From positions 1 to 50,236 of the forward strand of contig JAAFJN010000038.1 of assembly GCA_013298845.1 (NCBI GenBank): a DNA stretch of 50,236 bases. The letters run 5' to 3'. The notes beneath the pieces are model-generated. The model searched no databases. It saw nothing but the letters and a program-made list of their open reading frames with translations, and was not told the origin of the DNA. The position numbers were made by a program, and so were the translations under genes. This DNA is from Chitinophagales bacterium (GTDB lineage: Bacteria; Bacteroidota; Bacteroidia; Chitinophagales; Saprospiraceae). Shown piece by piece: positions 8,700 to 15,749 of the stretch (the first letter of the stretch is position 1; every line of letters starts with the position of its first letter).

Positions 8700-9334
8700 A
8701 TAGAGAACAGAATCAAAACCAAAAACAAGGTATTAAGCCACCTGTTAGTATTAACCAGGATTTCGGTTGCCAAATCGTCAGTCTTCCAAAATCCGCTGGA
8801 CATAAAAATAAACAGAGTGGCGCAGTAATACATGAGTACAAGCGCATTGACAAACCGCAGTATTTTGTAAGAGTTACTTTGACGAACATTAAACTCCGTG
8901 TAATGAAAAGCAAATACCAATGCGTAAACAATTATAACCAATTGTACCAAAGTTTTCGCGTGTGAATTAAATCCCCAGATCGGTTGCAAAAACAATGAAT
9001 TTGCCACCACTAAACCGGTAACTCCCATCAGAAACGGCACAAAATACCTATCCAGCCAACTGTCTTTTCCCAAAACTGTTTTGAAAAAAAACGACCACAA
9101 TAAAAACTCGCCCAACGTGTAGAGGTGTAATAAGGGCAAATTATTTCCTTGGTGCGACATTAAATGGGCACCAACTTCAATACAAAAGCAAAAAAATAAA
9201 TACGCTGTCAACCATTTAAATTCCAGCGGTAGACGCCGCCAATAATAAAAACAAATGGCACAGGTTAGAAAGAGAATATCAATATTAGGTTTAGCAGATA
9301 AATGCTCAAATTCAGAAATAATCCAAGACCACAT
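8642..9334 (-). CDS. Polytopic membrane protein, probable sensor partner
   Basis: A 230-residue integral membrane protein with about seven hydrophobic segments and no recognised enzymatic motif. It has charged turns after several helices and a soluble Ser-rich tail (SSSSQVSVS). I do not recognise a named family. It is the first gene of the unit that continues with a histidine kinase and a response regulator, and its 3' end overlaps the kinase gene by 58 bases. Because that kinase has no extracellular domain, this protein is a good candidate for the signal-receiving subunit, though this rests only on gene order. It could also be an unrelated small transporter. Confidence 0.75.
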   Translation of the reverse strand: MWSWIISEFEHLSAKPNIDILFLTCAICFYYWRRLPLEFKWLTAYLFFCFCIEVGAHLMSHQGNNLPLLHLYTLGEFLLWSFFFKTVLGKDSWLDRYFVPFLMGVTGLVVANSLFLQPIWGFNSHAKTLVQLVIIVYALVFAFHYTEFNVRQSNSYKILRFVNALVLMYYCATLFIFMSSGFWKTDDLATEILVNTNRWLNTLFLVLILFSIWKVTRFLHNSSSSQVSVS

Positions 9335-9406
9335 AAGGCGAAATTAAAAGGTTGGTAAAAAAACTTCGCCAAAGGTAGGATTATTCTGAAAAACTGTTCA
9401 TTAAAT

Positions 9407-9874
9407 TTATTCGTTTTTGGGGCACATCGGGGGGCACGGCTCTGTAAAATCGTAATACCGCACCTGATTTTGAGGATTAATTACCTTAAAATACAAGTCA
9501 ATGGTGTCGCGCTCCCGCGGATTACTCGACACATTTACCGCCAACTGCGCCACAACACTGTCTTTTGCACCCGTCCAATTGAGCATTTGCAACAATTCAC
9601 ATTTAGGCAAAATGAACTGATTTACGTTTGGATTAATAGCAATATCAGTATTGCTTCCGATTAAAAATCCCTTCTGTGAATATAATGTTGTAGCCGATGA
9701 ACCTTTAGCGTACGGCACCGAATCTACGGGGCAAAGCAAAGACGCATCAAACATACTGGTTACTTTTGCTGGTTCTACTGTGGTTACGGGTACTTTACTT
9801 TGGGTTGCTGTATAAATATTCCAAGCAGCAGAAGCACCAAATAATAAAGTCCAAAGATTGAATTTTGCGTTCAT
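9407..9874 (-). CDS. Small exported protein of unknown function
   Basis: A 155-residue protein with an N-terminal hydrophobic stretch (about 6-20, LWTLLFGASAAWNIYTATQS) that could be a signal or an anchor. The rest is a probable beta-rich soluble domain ending in a Cys/Pro-rich tail (CPPMCPKNE); a further cysteine lies in LLCPVD. Four or so cysteines in a secreted protein suggest disulfides. I do not recognise the family. It stands alone: a -7 box lies 58 bp upstream, and the neighbouring genes are divergent (GH43-like) or 72 bp away (membrane protein start). Confidence 0.6.
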   Translation of the reverse strand: MNAKFNLWTLLFGASAAWNIYTATQSKVPVTTVEPAKVTSMFDASLLCPVDSVPYAKGSSATTLYSQKGFLIGSNTDIAINPNVNQFILPKCELLQMLNWTGAKDSVVAQLAVNVSSNPRERDTIDLYFKVINPQNQVRYYDFTEPCPPMCPKNE

Positions 9875-9932
9875 AAAAAGTTGATTTTAATATTTTTTTA
9901 CCGTTCCTGACTCTTTCGCTTTTTAGGTGGGG

Positions 9933-9940
9933 CAAATGTA
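9933..9940 (-). promoter_or_regulatory. -7 box for the small exported protein gene
   Basis: On the minus strand this reads TACATTTG, a perfect TAnnTTTG box, 58 bases upstream of the ATG at 9874. No TTG is found at the expected 19-21 base distance, so the -33 element is weak or absent. Confidence 0.45.
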
Positions 9941-10094
9941 GAATAATAGCGCACAAGTAGTGCTGACACCCCAAAAAAAAACGGGAATCTACGGGGCAAA
10001 TCAGGTGTTTTTACGGGGGTTCCTTTAGTCCGATGTTTTACGGGCCGCGTATTTCACAGATTTCATTCATCTTCGCGGTCAAAAATCCTTGCCC

Positions 10095-11099
10095 ATGTAT
10101 AAATATTACTTTTCCATAGCGGCCTTTATGGCCGTTTGCCTCTTGGGCTTCGCGCCAAAAACGCCCAAAACCTCCGGGAATCCCATATTTGAAGGCTGGT
10201 ACGCCGATCCCGAAATCCGAATTTTTAACGATACTTTTTGGGTGTTTCCCACTTACAGCGACAAATACAATAAACAGGTCTTTTTTGATGTGTTTTCGTC
10301 CACCGATTTGGTCTCGTGGCACAAACACGCCCACGTCATGGACACCAGCGATATTACCTGGGCCTGGCGCGCCATGTGGGCGCCGTCGGTGGTGGAAAAG
10401 CAAGGCAAATACTATTTCTTTTTTGGGGCCAACGATATTCAAAGCAACGCCGAAAAAGGTGGTATCGGGGTTGCAGTCGCCGACCACCCCGGCGGCCCTT
10501 ACCGCGACTACCTCGGCAAACCCCTCGTGGACCAGTTTCACAACGGAGCCCAACCCATTGACCAATTTGTTTTTCAGGATAAAAACGGCCAATATTACCT
10601 CATTTACGGCGGTTGGGGCCATTGCAATATCGCTCAACTCAACGCCGATTTCACTGGATTCATTCCTTTTAACGACGGTAGTACCTTTAAAGAAATTACC
10701 CCCGAAGGCTACGTCGAAGGGTCATTTATGTTCCATCGCAACGGCAAATACTATTTTATGTGGTCGGAAGGCGGCTGGACCGGCCCCGATTATTCCGTTG
10801 CCTACGCCATTGCCGATTCGCCGTTGGGGCCATTTCAACGCATCGGGAAAATAGTGCAACAAGATGCCCAAATTGCCACCGGAGCCGGACACCACTCGGT
10901 GATGAAAGTACCCGGCAAAGATAAATGGTACATTGCCTACCACCGCCGCCCCTTGGGCCAAACCGACGGCAATGCGCGACAGGTGTGTTTGGAAAATATG
11001 TATTTTGATAAAAATGGCCGGATCAAAACCGTTGTTTTGACCAATACCGGCGTGAAACGAACGCGGATCAAAAAAGGGTTGTCCCAAAATAAACAATAG
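10095..11099 (+). CDS. Glycoside hydrolase family 43-like, secreted
   Basis: A 334-residue five-bladed propeller enzyme of the GH43/GH117-like clan, acting on arabinan, xylan or related beta-linked side chains. The three catalytic acids are visible: Asp38 in WYADPEI (general base), Asp156 in PIDQFVF (pKa modulator) and Glu208 in GYVEGSFMF (general acid). An N-terminal signal peptide (about 1-20, ending near GFAP) predicts export to the periplasm or outside. The ATG at 10095 is preferred to an in-frame TTG at 10089. There is no SusC/SusD pair or other polysaccharide-utilisation gene in the window, so the substrate is open. It converges with the T9SS gene at 11111; the two stops are 11 bp apart. 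Confidence 0.88.
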   Translation: MYKYYFSIAAFMAVCLLGFAPKTPKTSGNPIFEGWYADPEIRIFNDTFWVFPTYSDKYNKQVFFDVFSSTDLVSWHKHAHVMDTSDITWAWRAMWAPSVVEKQGKYYFFFGANDIQSNAEKGGIGVAVADHPGGPYRDYLGKPLVDQFHNGAQPIDQFVFQDKNGQYYLIYGGWGHCNIAQLNADFTGFIPFNDGSTFKEITPEGYVEGSFMFHRNGKYYFMWSEGGWTGPDYSVAYAIADSPLGPFQRIGKIVQQDAQIATGAGHHSVMKVPGKDKWYIAYHRRPLGQTDGNARQVCLENMYFDKNGRIKTVVLTNTGVKRTRIKKGLSQNKQ

Positions 11100-11115
11100 G
11101 TACCTGAGACCTATT
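11095..11115. terminator. Small hairpin spanning two convergent stop codons
   Basis: AATAGGT (11095-11101) and ACCTATT (11109-11115) form a perfect 7-bp inverted repeat with a 7-base loop. The stop codons of both convergent genes lie within it. There is no T-run on either side, so termination activity is uncertain. Confidence 0.3.
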
Positions 11116-13294
11116 CACAAACAGCCAGTTTTTGAACCGTTTGGTGTGCCCCTGACTGTACTTTAACGGCATAAACGCCATTTTTAAGACCATTGATCAC
11201 AACGGACGATTCGCGCAGATCGGCGCGGGTCACCAATTTACCCATCTGATCGTACACCCATACCGTTCGGGATTCGGCGGCAATTGCTCCAATCACCTGC
11301 ACGGTAACCGCCCCGCCGGAAGGATTGGGAAATATCCGCACGTCGAGGGTAGCCCCCGGAACAGCCGCCACCCCGGAAACCCCGTCATTGGCATCGTTGA
11401 GGGCCGCCGCCGGATAATACACCAAAATGGCACTCTCGCCCTCGGCGGTACTGGTTCCCCAGGCGGGTACCTGCGCCACGGGCAACGGATTACCTTTGGG
11501 AACCCCGGCCGCGTCGGCAGTATGGCGACCAACGGCCACTACCCCACCCTCGGTTTTCCAAACGCCAAACAATTCAGTGTTGTCGCCACCGGCACCGGTT
11601 AGGGTATCCCACACGCCCACCACCAACGATGAATATTTGGGGGCCACAAAACCGGCATCGTACACCCGGACAAAACTGTTCCAGCAACTTTTGCCGCCGT
11701 ACTGCGGCTTTACCATTTTCTGGTAGGCATTGGCGGTGGTAATGGTTCGGCGACCAACGGCCAGCACGCACACATCGCCGGAAGCCGTTACTTTGAGGGC
11801 ATTTTTGGCCATCCGCGTGGTATTTACATCGGGCCAGCCGCCGTTGGGATTGGGCCAGCCATCGAGGTTGGGATTGGGATGCGGAGCACCCAAACTGCCC
11901 GTCCCCTCGGCGTATTCGGCCAGGTAGGTAGCATTGGTTAATGCCCCGTCGGTGAGGCGAAGTTTACCCAACCACGACTGGTGAATATTGCCATTGGTAC
12001 CGGTAAAACGGTTCTGGAAAGCATTGGCGGTTGGGTTAGCCTCAATTTGATTACCCTCCCACAGGTTTTCGACGTTGTTGCCATGCGCACGGGCACCTAC
12101 AACCAGGGTATTTCCAGTGTAATCAATGGTCAGGGCGTCAATATATTGGTCGGGCAGGGACTGCATGGTATCTCCGGCGGGGGTAATTTCGTGGTAAAGC
12201 CGACTCCACCAAAGCATATTTCCGGTATTGTCGTAGGCAATTACGGCGGGTTCAAAATCGGGAGAATTGGCCGTTTGGGAATAGGACTTAAAATTCATAC
12301 CGATGTAGAGGTGGTTATCGCGCCGGTCCACGGCCACGCTGGAACCACCCCAAACGGGGCAACAACTTTCGGGGCCGTACCCGTTGTAACCGGGGCTGGG
12401 CGTGGTAGGTTGTTGAGGATTACAGGGGCTGCTGTACAAAAAATCGGCGGGCCAGGTGCCCTTTTTAGTGCCGCCGTTGCCATCGGGCAAAAAAGCGTCA
12501 AATTCAGCGGCGGTCCAGGAACGCATTTCGCAACGGCCCCAACTTTTGAGGACAATACCGCTGTGTCGCACCGAATCGAGGTTGCCCAGCGGGTTGGTAG
12601 CGGCGGGAGTGCCGCGCCATTCGGAGCCATTGGTCAGCCAGTGGGTTCGCCAGTTGTTTACGGGCATGGGTTGTCCGTTGGGATTCAGGCAATACACGGC
12701 GCTCCAGTCGTAGCCGTGGGCTGCACCGGAGATAAAATAAACGCGTCCGTCGCTGGTAACATCCCAGGGATGGGCTTCTTTGGCGTATGATTTTGCCCAA
12801 ACCACGTGCACCCAATCGAGCGCATCGGGGGTGCCGTTTAAAAAATTGTGGTTGAGTTTTGCCAAAATATACCCGCCGTCGTTGTTGTCCGAATCGGCAG
12901 TATTACAACTGATGTACAGGTCGCCCGTGGTGGTGTTGGGCAGGGCGTTGGTTTTGATAAATCGAATGTCTTCTACCAAACCCCGGGGAAAATGCACGAC
13001 TTCGAGGGCGGTGGAAAGGTCTTTGGAGAGGCGCAACATAAAACCAATCCGGTTTTTACCCAAAGCATTCGGGATGGCAACGGGGCTGTTTAATTCCGTT
13101 CGCGGCACGGAGGGGTCCACCCAATCGAGGTCGGCGGCGTACCCGCAAGTGAGAAAAGTCCCGTCGCTGAGGCGAAAAACATCGTACAAAGTTTCCTGTC
13201 CGCCGTTACCGAGGTAGGTCACCATGGGTGATTGGGCCGTGAGTTGCGCGGAGAACAAGAATAGAATAGCGGAGAAAAGTTGTTGTTTGAGCAT
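11111..13294 (-). CDS. Secreted propeller-like protein with T9SS type A sorting domain
   Basis: A 727-residue secreted protein. Residues 1-20 are a signal peptide (LFSAILFLFSAQLTAQ). The long middle part has repeated beta strands of the kind seen in bacterial propellers (DVFRLSDGTFLTCGYA, YISCNTADSD, ALTIDYTGNTLVVGARAHG, FGVWKTEGGVVAVGRHT), but no named enzymatic motif. Residues about 650-727 form the T9SS type A sorting domain, with VRIFPNPSGGAVTVQV, a middle YDQMGKLV strand and a final GLKNGVYAVKV...KLAV. It should therefore be exported by the Sec and type IX systems and attached to or released from the cell surface. A -7 box lies 8 bp upstream of the ATG. It is transcribed away from the palindrome array at 13650-13865. 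Confidence 0.85.
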   Translation of the reverse strand: MLKQQLFSAILFLFSAQLTAQSPMVTYLGNGGQETLYDVFRLSDGTFLTCGYAADLDWVDPSVPRTELNSPVAIPNALGKNRIGFMLRLSKDLSTALEVVHFPRGLVEDIRFIKTNALPNTTTGDLYISCNTADSDNNDGGYILAKLNHNFLNGTPDALDWVHVVWAKSYAKEAHPWDVTSDGRVYFISGAAHGYDWSAVYCLNPNGQPMPVNNWRTHWLTNGSEWRGTPAATNPLGNLDSVRHSGIVLKSWGRCEMRSWTAAEFDAFLPDGNGGTKKGTWPADFLYSSPCNPQQPTTPSPGYNGYGPESCCPVWGGSSVAVDRRDNHLYIGMNFKSYSQTANSPDFEPAVIAYDNTGNMLWWSRLYHEITPAGDTMQSLPDQYIDALTIDYTGNTLVVGARAHGNNVENLWEGNQIEANPTANAFQNRFTGTNGNIHQSWLGKLRLTDGALTNATYLAEYAEGTGSLGAPHPNPNLDGWPNPNGGWPDVNTTRMAKNALKVTASGDVCVLAVGRRTITTANAYQKMVKPQYGGKSCWNSFVRVYDAGFVAPKYSSLVVGVWDTLTGAGGDNTELFGVWKTEGGVVAVGRHTADAAGVPKGNPLPVAQVPAWGTSTAEGESAILVYYPAAALNDANDGVSGVAAVPGATLDVRIFPNPSGGAVTVQVIGAIAAESRTVWVYDQMGKLVTRADLRESSVVINGLKNGVYAVKVQSGAHQTVQKLAVCE

Positions 13295-13302
13295 AGTGCG
13301 CG

Positions 13303-13310
13303 CAAAAATA
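13303..13310 (-). promoter_or_regulatory. -7 box for the T9SS protein gene
   Basis: Reads TATTTTTG on the minus strand, fitting TAnnTTTG, and ends 8 bases before the ATG at 13294. This predicts a very short or absent leader. No clear -33 TTG is seen. Confidence 0.35.
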
Positions 13311-13360
13311 AACCAGCGGATGTAAAAAATCGTACATCGGGGTTCTTATGTCAAAAAAAC

Positions 13361-13470
13361 ATACTGGCACAACCCACAAAATACGCCAAAAAACTTCTGC
13401 TATCAGATATTATACATCAGAAATCATATATCAGAAGAATATACTGGCCTGGCCCACAAAATACGCAAAA
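13361..13470. repeat. Imperfect 30-bp direct repeat, 80 bp apart
   Basis: 13361-13390 and 13441-13470 share the core CCCACAAAATACGC and the start ATACTGGC, differing mainly at a few central bases. Between the copies, at about 13402-13435, are three further short ATCAGA-type repeats. The stretch is AT-rich, has no credible gene and lies between the T9SS gene promoter and the palindrome array. Confidence 0.6.
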
Positions 13471-13649
13471 GGCACACGCGCTGTCTCCGGTGGCATTTTA
13501 TGCAAAATCCAATGCCCATAGATTCCTCCTGAAAGACAAAGCCACTGAGCGTTTTGATGGTTTTTAGGTGGTTGGGGATGCTTTTGGGTAATATTTTTTG
13601 TCTAAGGTCTTTTCCCAAAAAAACTATTTTTGTTTTACAAGGGCGTAGC

Positions 13650-13865
13650 ATTTGGCGAGAAATAAAATTATACTTCGCCAAATCACCTCAAAAAATGGCA
13701 CATTTGGCGAGATATAAAATTATACTTCGCCAAATTAACCCAAAAAACAGCGCATTTGGCGAGATATAAAATTATACTTCGCCAAATCAACCCAAAAAAT
13801 GGCACATTTGGCGAGAAATAAAATTATACTTCGCCAAATCAACCTAAAAACATGCACATTTGGCG
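13650..13865. repeat. 52-bp tandem array of palindromes, four copies and a partial fifth
   Basis: Four near-identical 34-bp palindromes begin at 13650, 13702, 13754 and 13806, exactly 52 bp apart, and a fifth partial arm begins at 13858. Each has 9-bp perfect arms, ATTTGGCGA and TCGCCAAAT, around an AT-rich centre that adds about five more pairs (TATAA with TTATA). The 18-bp linkers are also conserved, for example CAACCCAAAAAATGGCAC, so this is a tandem repeat rather than a CRISPR array. The 52-bp period is not a multiple of three, which argues against a coding repeat. It lies just after the stop of the LytS-type kinase gene and about 350 bp upstream of the T9SS gene start. It may act as a set of hairpins in RNA, a multi-site protein target or a remnant of a mobile repeat. 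Confidence 0.9.
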
Positions 13866-13905
13866 GAAAACAATGACAATAGACGTATGGAACTGATTGG
13901 CTGAA

Positions 13906-14931
13906 TTAAAGAATCTGCCCTGTTGGAGTAGCCACCAATGGCACCCGCACACAAAACGTATCGCCCGTATTTTCAGTTTCTACCGGCCGGTTGGTCAAAA
14001 AACCGTACCGCGCCCGGATATTCGACAACCCTACCCCCGACGAATCACTCACGATGCTTTTTAGTTGGAGGTTATTGCACACCACAATGCTGTCGTTTTC
14101 TTCTTTAATGGTGACGTACAAGGGGTTGTTGCGCGAGGTTTCGTTGTGTTTGACGGCGTTTTCGACCAACATTTGCAGGGTAAGCGGCGCTACCCGTTGG
14201 TCGAGAGACTGCACCTCAACGGTGGCGTTAAAACTATCGCCGAACCGGATTTTTAGCAAAAAAATGTAGGCTTCCAACTGTTTAATTTCATCTTCGAGGC
14301 TAACGGTTTCGTTGTCGCGGCTTTCCAGTACGTACCGATATACTTTGGATAATTGCCGGATGAACAACTCGGCCTGGTCGGCGTCTTTGTGCACCAAAGC
14401 GGTGAGCACATTGAGGCTATTGAATAAAAAATGGGGATTGACCTGGTTTTTCAGGGATTCGTATTGGGCCGCTACCTGTTCTTTTTTCAAGCGTTCGGCC
14501 TCCGAGGCGGCATTGCGCCACTCGAGCAAAAACGACCGACCGTGCATAAAAATGGTAATAAAAACGGTAATTAAAAACGTCCCCAGAATGTTGGACAGGC
14601 TAAAATAACGAATGGGCGCTCCGGGATCAAAACCCTTCCAAGGCGCGTTCCACAACACCACAATCAGCCACCACACGACCACCGTGGATAACACCGAAAT
14701 CACGAGGTTGATCACCAGCCGCGTAACGGGCGTTTTTATCCAGGAATAGCGCGACTGATACACCTCATTGGCGTAACTGTTTGTTACCCACAACAAGGCC
14801 GTACCCAGGGCCGTAACCCCCGTTTTATACAACGTTTCGGTCTGCCCAATGGTGCTATAATTGGACAGACCGATCACGATATAACTTCCGGCAAAAACCT
14901 TCAATAACAGAAGGAGTGCTTCTTTGAACAT
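13906..14931 (-). CDS. LytS/YehU-type sensor histidine kinase
   Basis: A 341-residue membrane kinase. Four hydrophobic segments lie at about 6-22, 38-55, 70-94 and 112-130, followed by a short coiled linker and a His_kinase domain. NPHFLFNSLN at 166-174 contains the phosphorylated His167; LVENAVKHN is the N-box and SGVGLSNIRARYG the glycine loop of the ATPase domain. Such kinases normally signal to a LytTR-type regulator, but none is encoded nearby. The gene starts 6 bp after the stop of the exported protein gene at 14938-15597, so the two form an operon. The palindrome array follows its stop. Confidence 0.9.
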   Translation of the reverse strand: MFKEALLLLLKVFAGSYIVIGLSNYSTIGQTETLYKTGVTALGTALLWVTNSYANEVYQSRYSWIKTPVTRLVINLVISVLSTVVVWWLIVVLWNAPWKGFDPGAPIRYFSLSNILGTFLITVFITIFMHGRSFLLEWRNAASEAERLKKEQVAAQYESLKNQVNPHFLFNSLNVLTALVHKDADQAELFIRQLSKVYRYVLESRDNETVSLEDEIKQLEAYIFLLKIRFGDSFNATVEVQSLDQRVAPLTLQMLVENAVKHNETSRNNPLYVTIKEENDSIVVCNNLQLKSIVSDSSGVGLSNIRARYGFLTNRPVETENTGDTFCVRVPLVATPTGQIL

Positions 14932-14937
14932 AAAAAT

Positions 14938-15597
14938 TTAAGGATTAGAGGCTTTTGCGAGAAACTCCGCATTTTGCTTTGCTCCCCAATCCGGGCGAAT
15001 ATCCTGATTTTTTTCAGCATCAAAAAGTAATTGGGCTTTTTCGAACAAAGGTTTGGCATTTTTGGCCCCGCCGCCGTAAAATTCGGGCATATTGAGGGTA
15101 AACATACCCTGAATCATGGGTGCGCGGGGATTGGCCGGGTTCATGGCGGCGGCTTTGCCCAATTCGGCAAATATTTTGGGCGACAGTTCTCCGCCTTTCG
15201 CCATGGGGTCTTCGGTGACTTTACCGATGAGGATATAGGCTTGCAGCACCGCTATTTCGGATAAATCGGCCGGTTGCGTGGCTTTTTTCTGCGCCGCCTG
15301 AAGGGATGTTTGGGCCTGATCCATCAATTGTTGTCCTTTGTCCATGTCGGTTTTTGTGGTGATAAAACCGGCGATCAGTTGGGCGTAAGCGGCGTAATAA
15401 TCGGGCAACCATTCTTTGGTTTCGGCGGCGGCAATGCGGGTAAATGTATTCCCGGCGGCGGTAAATTGGGCGGCATTTTTAGCGGTATCCAACTGCACCA
15501 AAGCCGATTGTACGGCGGTGGTAAATTTGCTGGTTTGGCCCCACACCTGAAAACCGGAAAAAACAAGAATGGCGAGACTAATGATGTACTTTTGCAT
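14938..15597 (-). CDS. Exported helical (TPR-like) protein of unknown function
   Basis: A 219-residue protein with a clear signal peptide (about 1-21, IISLAILVFSGFQVWGQ). The mature part is Ala/Gln-rich and predicted helical, with helix pairs reminiscent of tetratricopeptide repeats (DYYAAYAQLIAGFIT, EIAVLQAYILIGKV, AELGKAAAMNPANPRAPMI) and a conserved-looking MPEFYGGGAKNAKPLFEKA segment. It would act in the periplasm. It is the first gene of a two-gene unit with a LytS-type kinase 6 bp downstream, so it might bind a ligand for, or be regulated with, that kinase; this is inference from position. Confidence 0.7.
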   Translation of the reverse strand: MQKYIISLAILVFSGFQVWGQTSKFTTAVQSALVQLDTAKNAAQFTAAGNTFTRIAAAETKEWLPDYYAAYAQLIAGFITTKTDMDKGQQLMDQAQTSLQAAQKKATQPADLSEIAVLQAYILIGKVTEDPMAKGGELSPKIFAELGKAAAMNPANPRAPMIQGMFTLNMPEFYGGGAKNAKPLFEKAQLLFDAEKNQDIRPDWGAKQNAEFLAKASNP

Positions 15598-15630
15598 AAT
15601 AAAGTGTCTTTTTAATGAGCGTTGTTCGTG

Positions 15631-15679
15631 TGTATCAAGAGGTGAAACAGTGTTTGTTTCGTTTGTTGATACAAAGGTG
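15631..15679 (-). promoter_or_regulatory. Candidate promoter with flanking inverted repeat
   Basis: TGTATCAA (15631-15638) and TTGATACA (15666-15673) form a perfect 8-bp inverted repeat. The right arm touches a near-consensus -7 box on the minus strand, CACCTTTG (15672-15679, one mismatch in the TA). The pair sits 34-80 bp upstream of the exported-protein/LytS operon and could be an operator or a leader hairpin. Confidence 0.3.
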
Positions 15680-15749
15680 GGTCGGGTTGCGACAACGCCA
15701 CTCGAAAAGCCTACCGAAGTGTGGAAAGTGGGGAGTGAAGTGTCCTACC

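Noticed and set aside
10038-10637. 199-codon minus-strand open frame opposite the GH43-like gene
   Set aside because: It is the complement of a clear glycosidase and has no recognisable domain.
13554-13769. Open frame of 71 codons running into the palindrome array
   Set aside because: The array's 52-bp period shifts frame in each copy, and no promoter or protein-like composition is seen.
13650-13865. Possible CRISPR array
   Set aside because: Repeats are 34 bp with 18-bp linkers, but the linkers are nearly identical to one another and no cas genes are present, so this is a tandem repeat.
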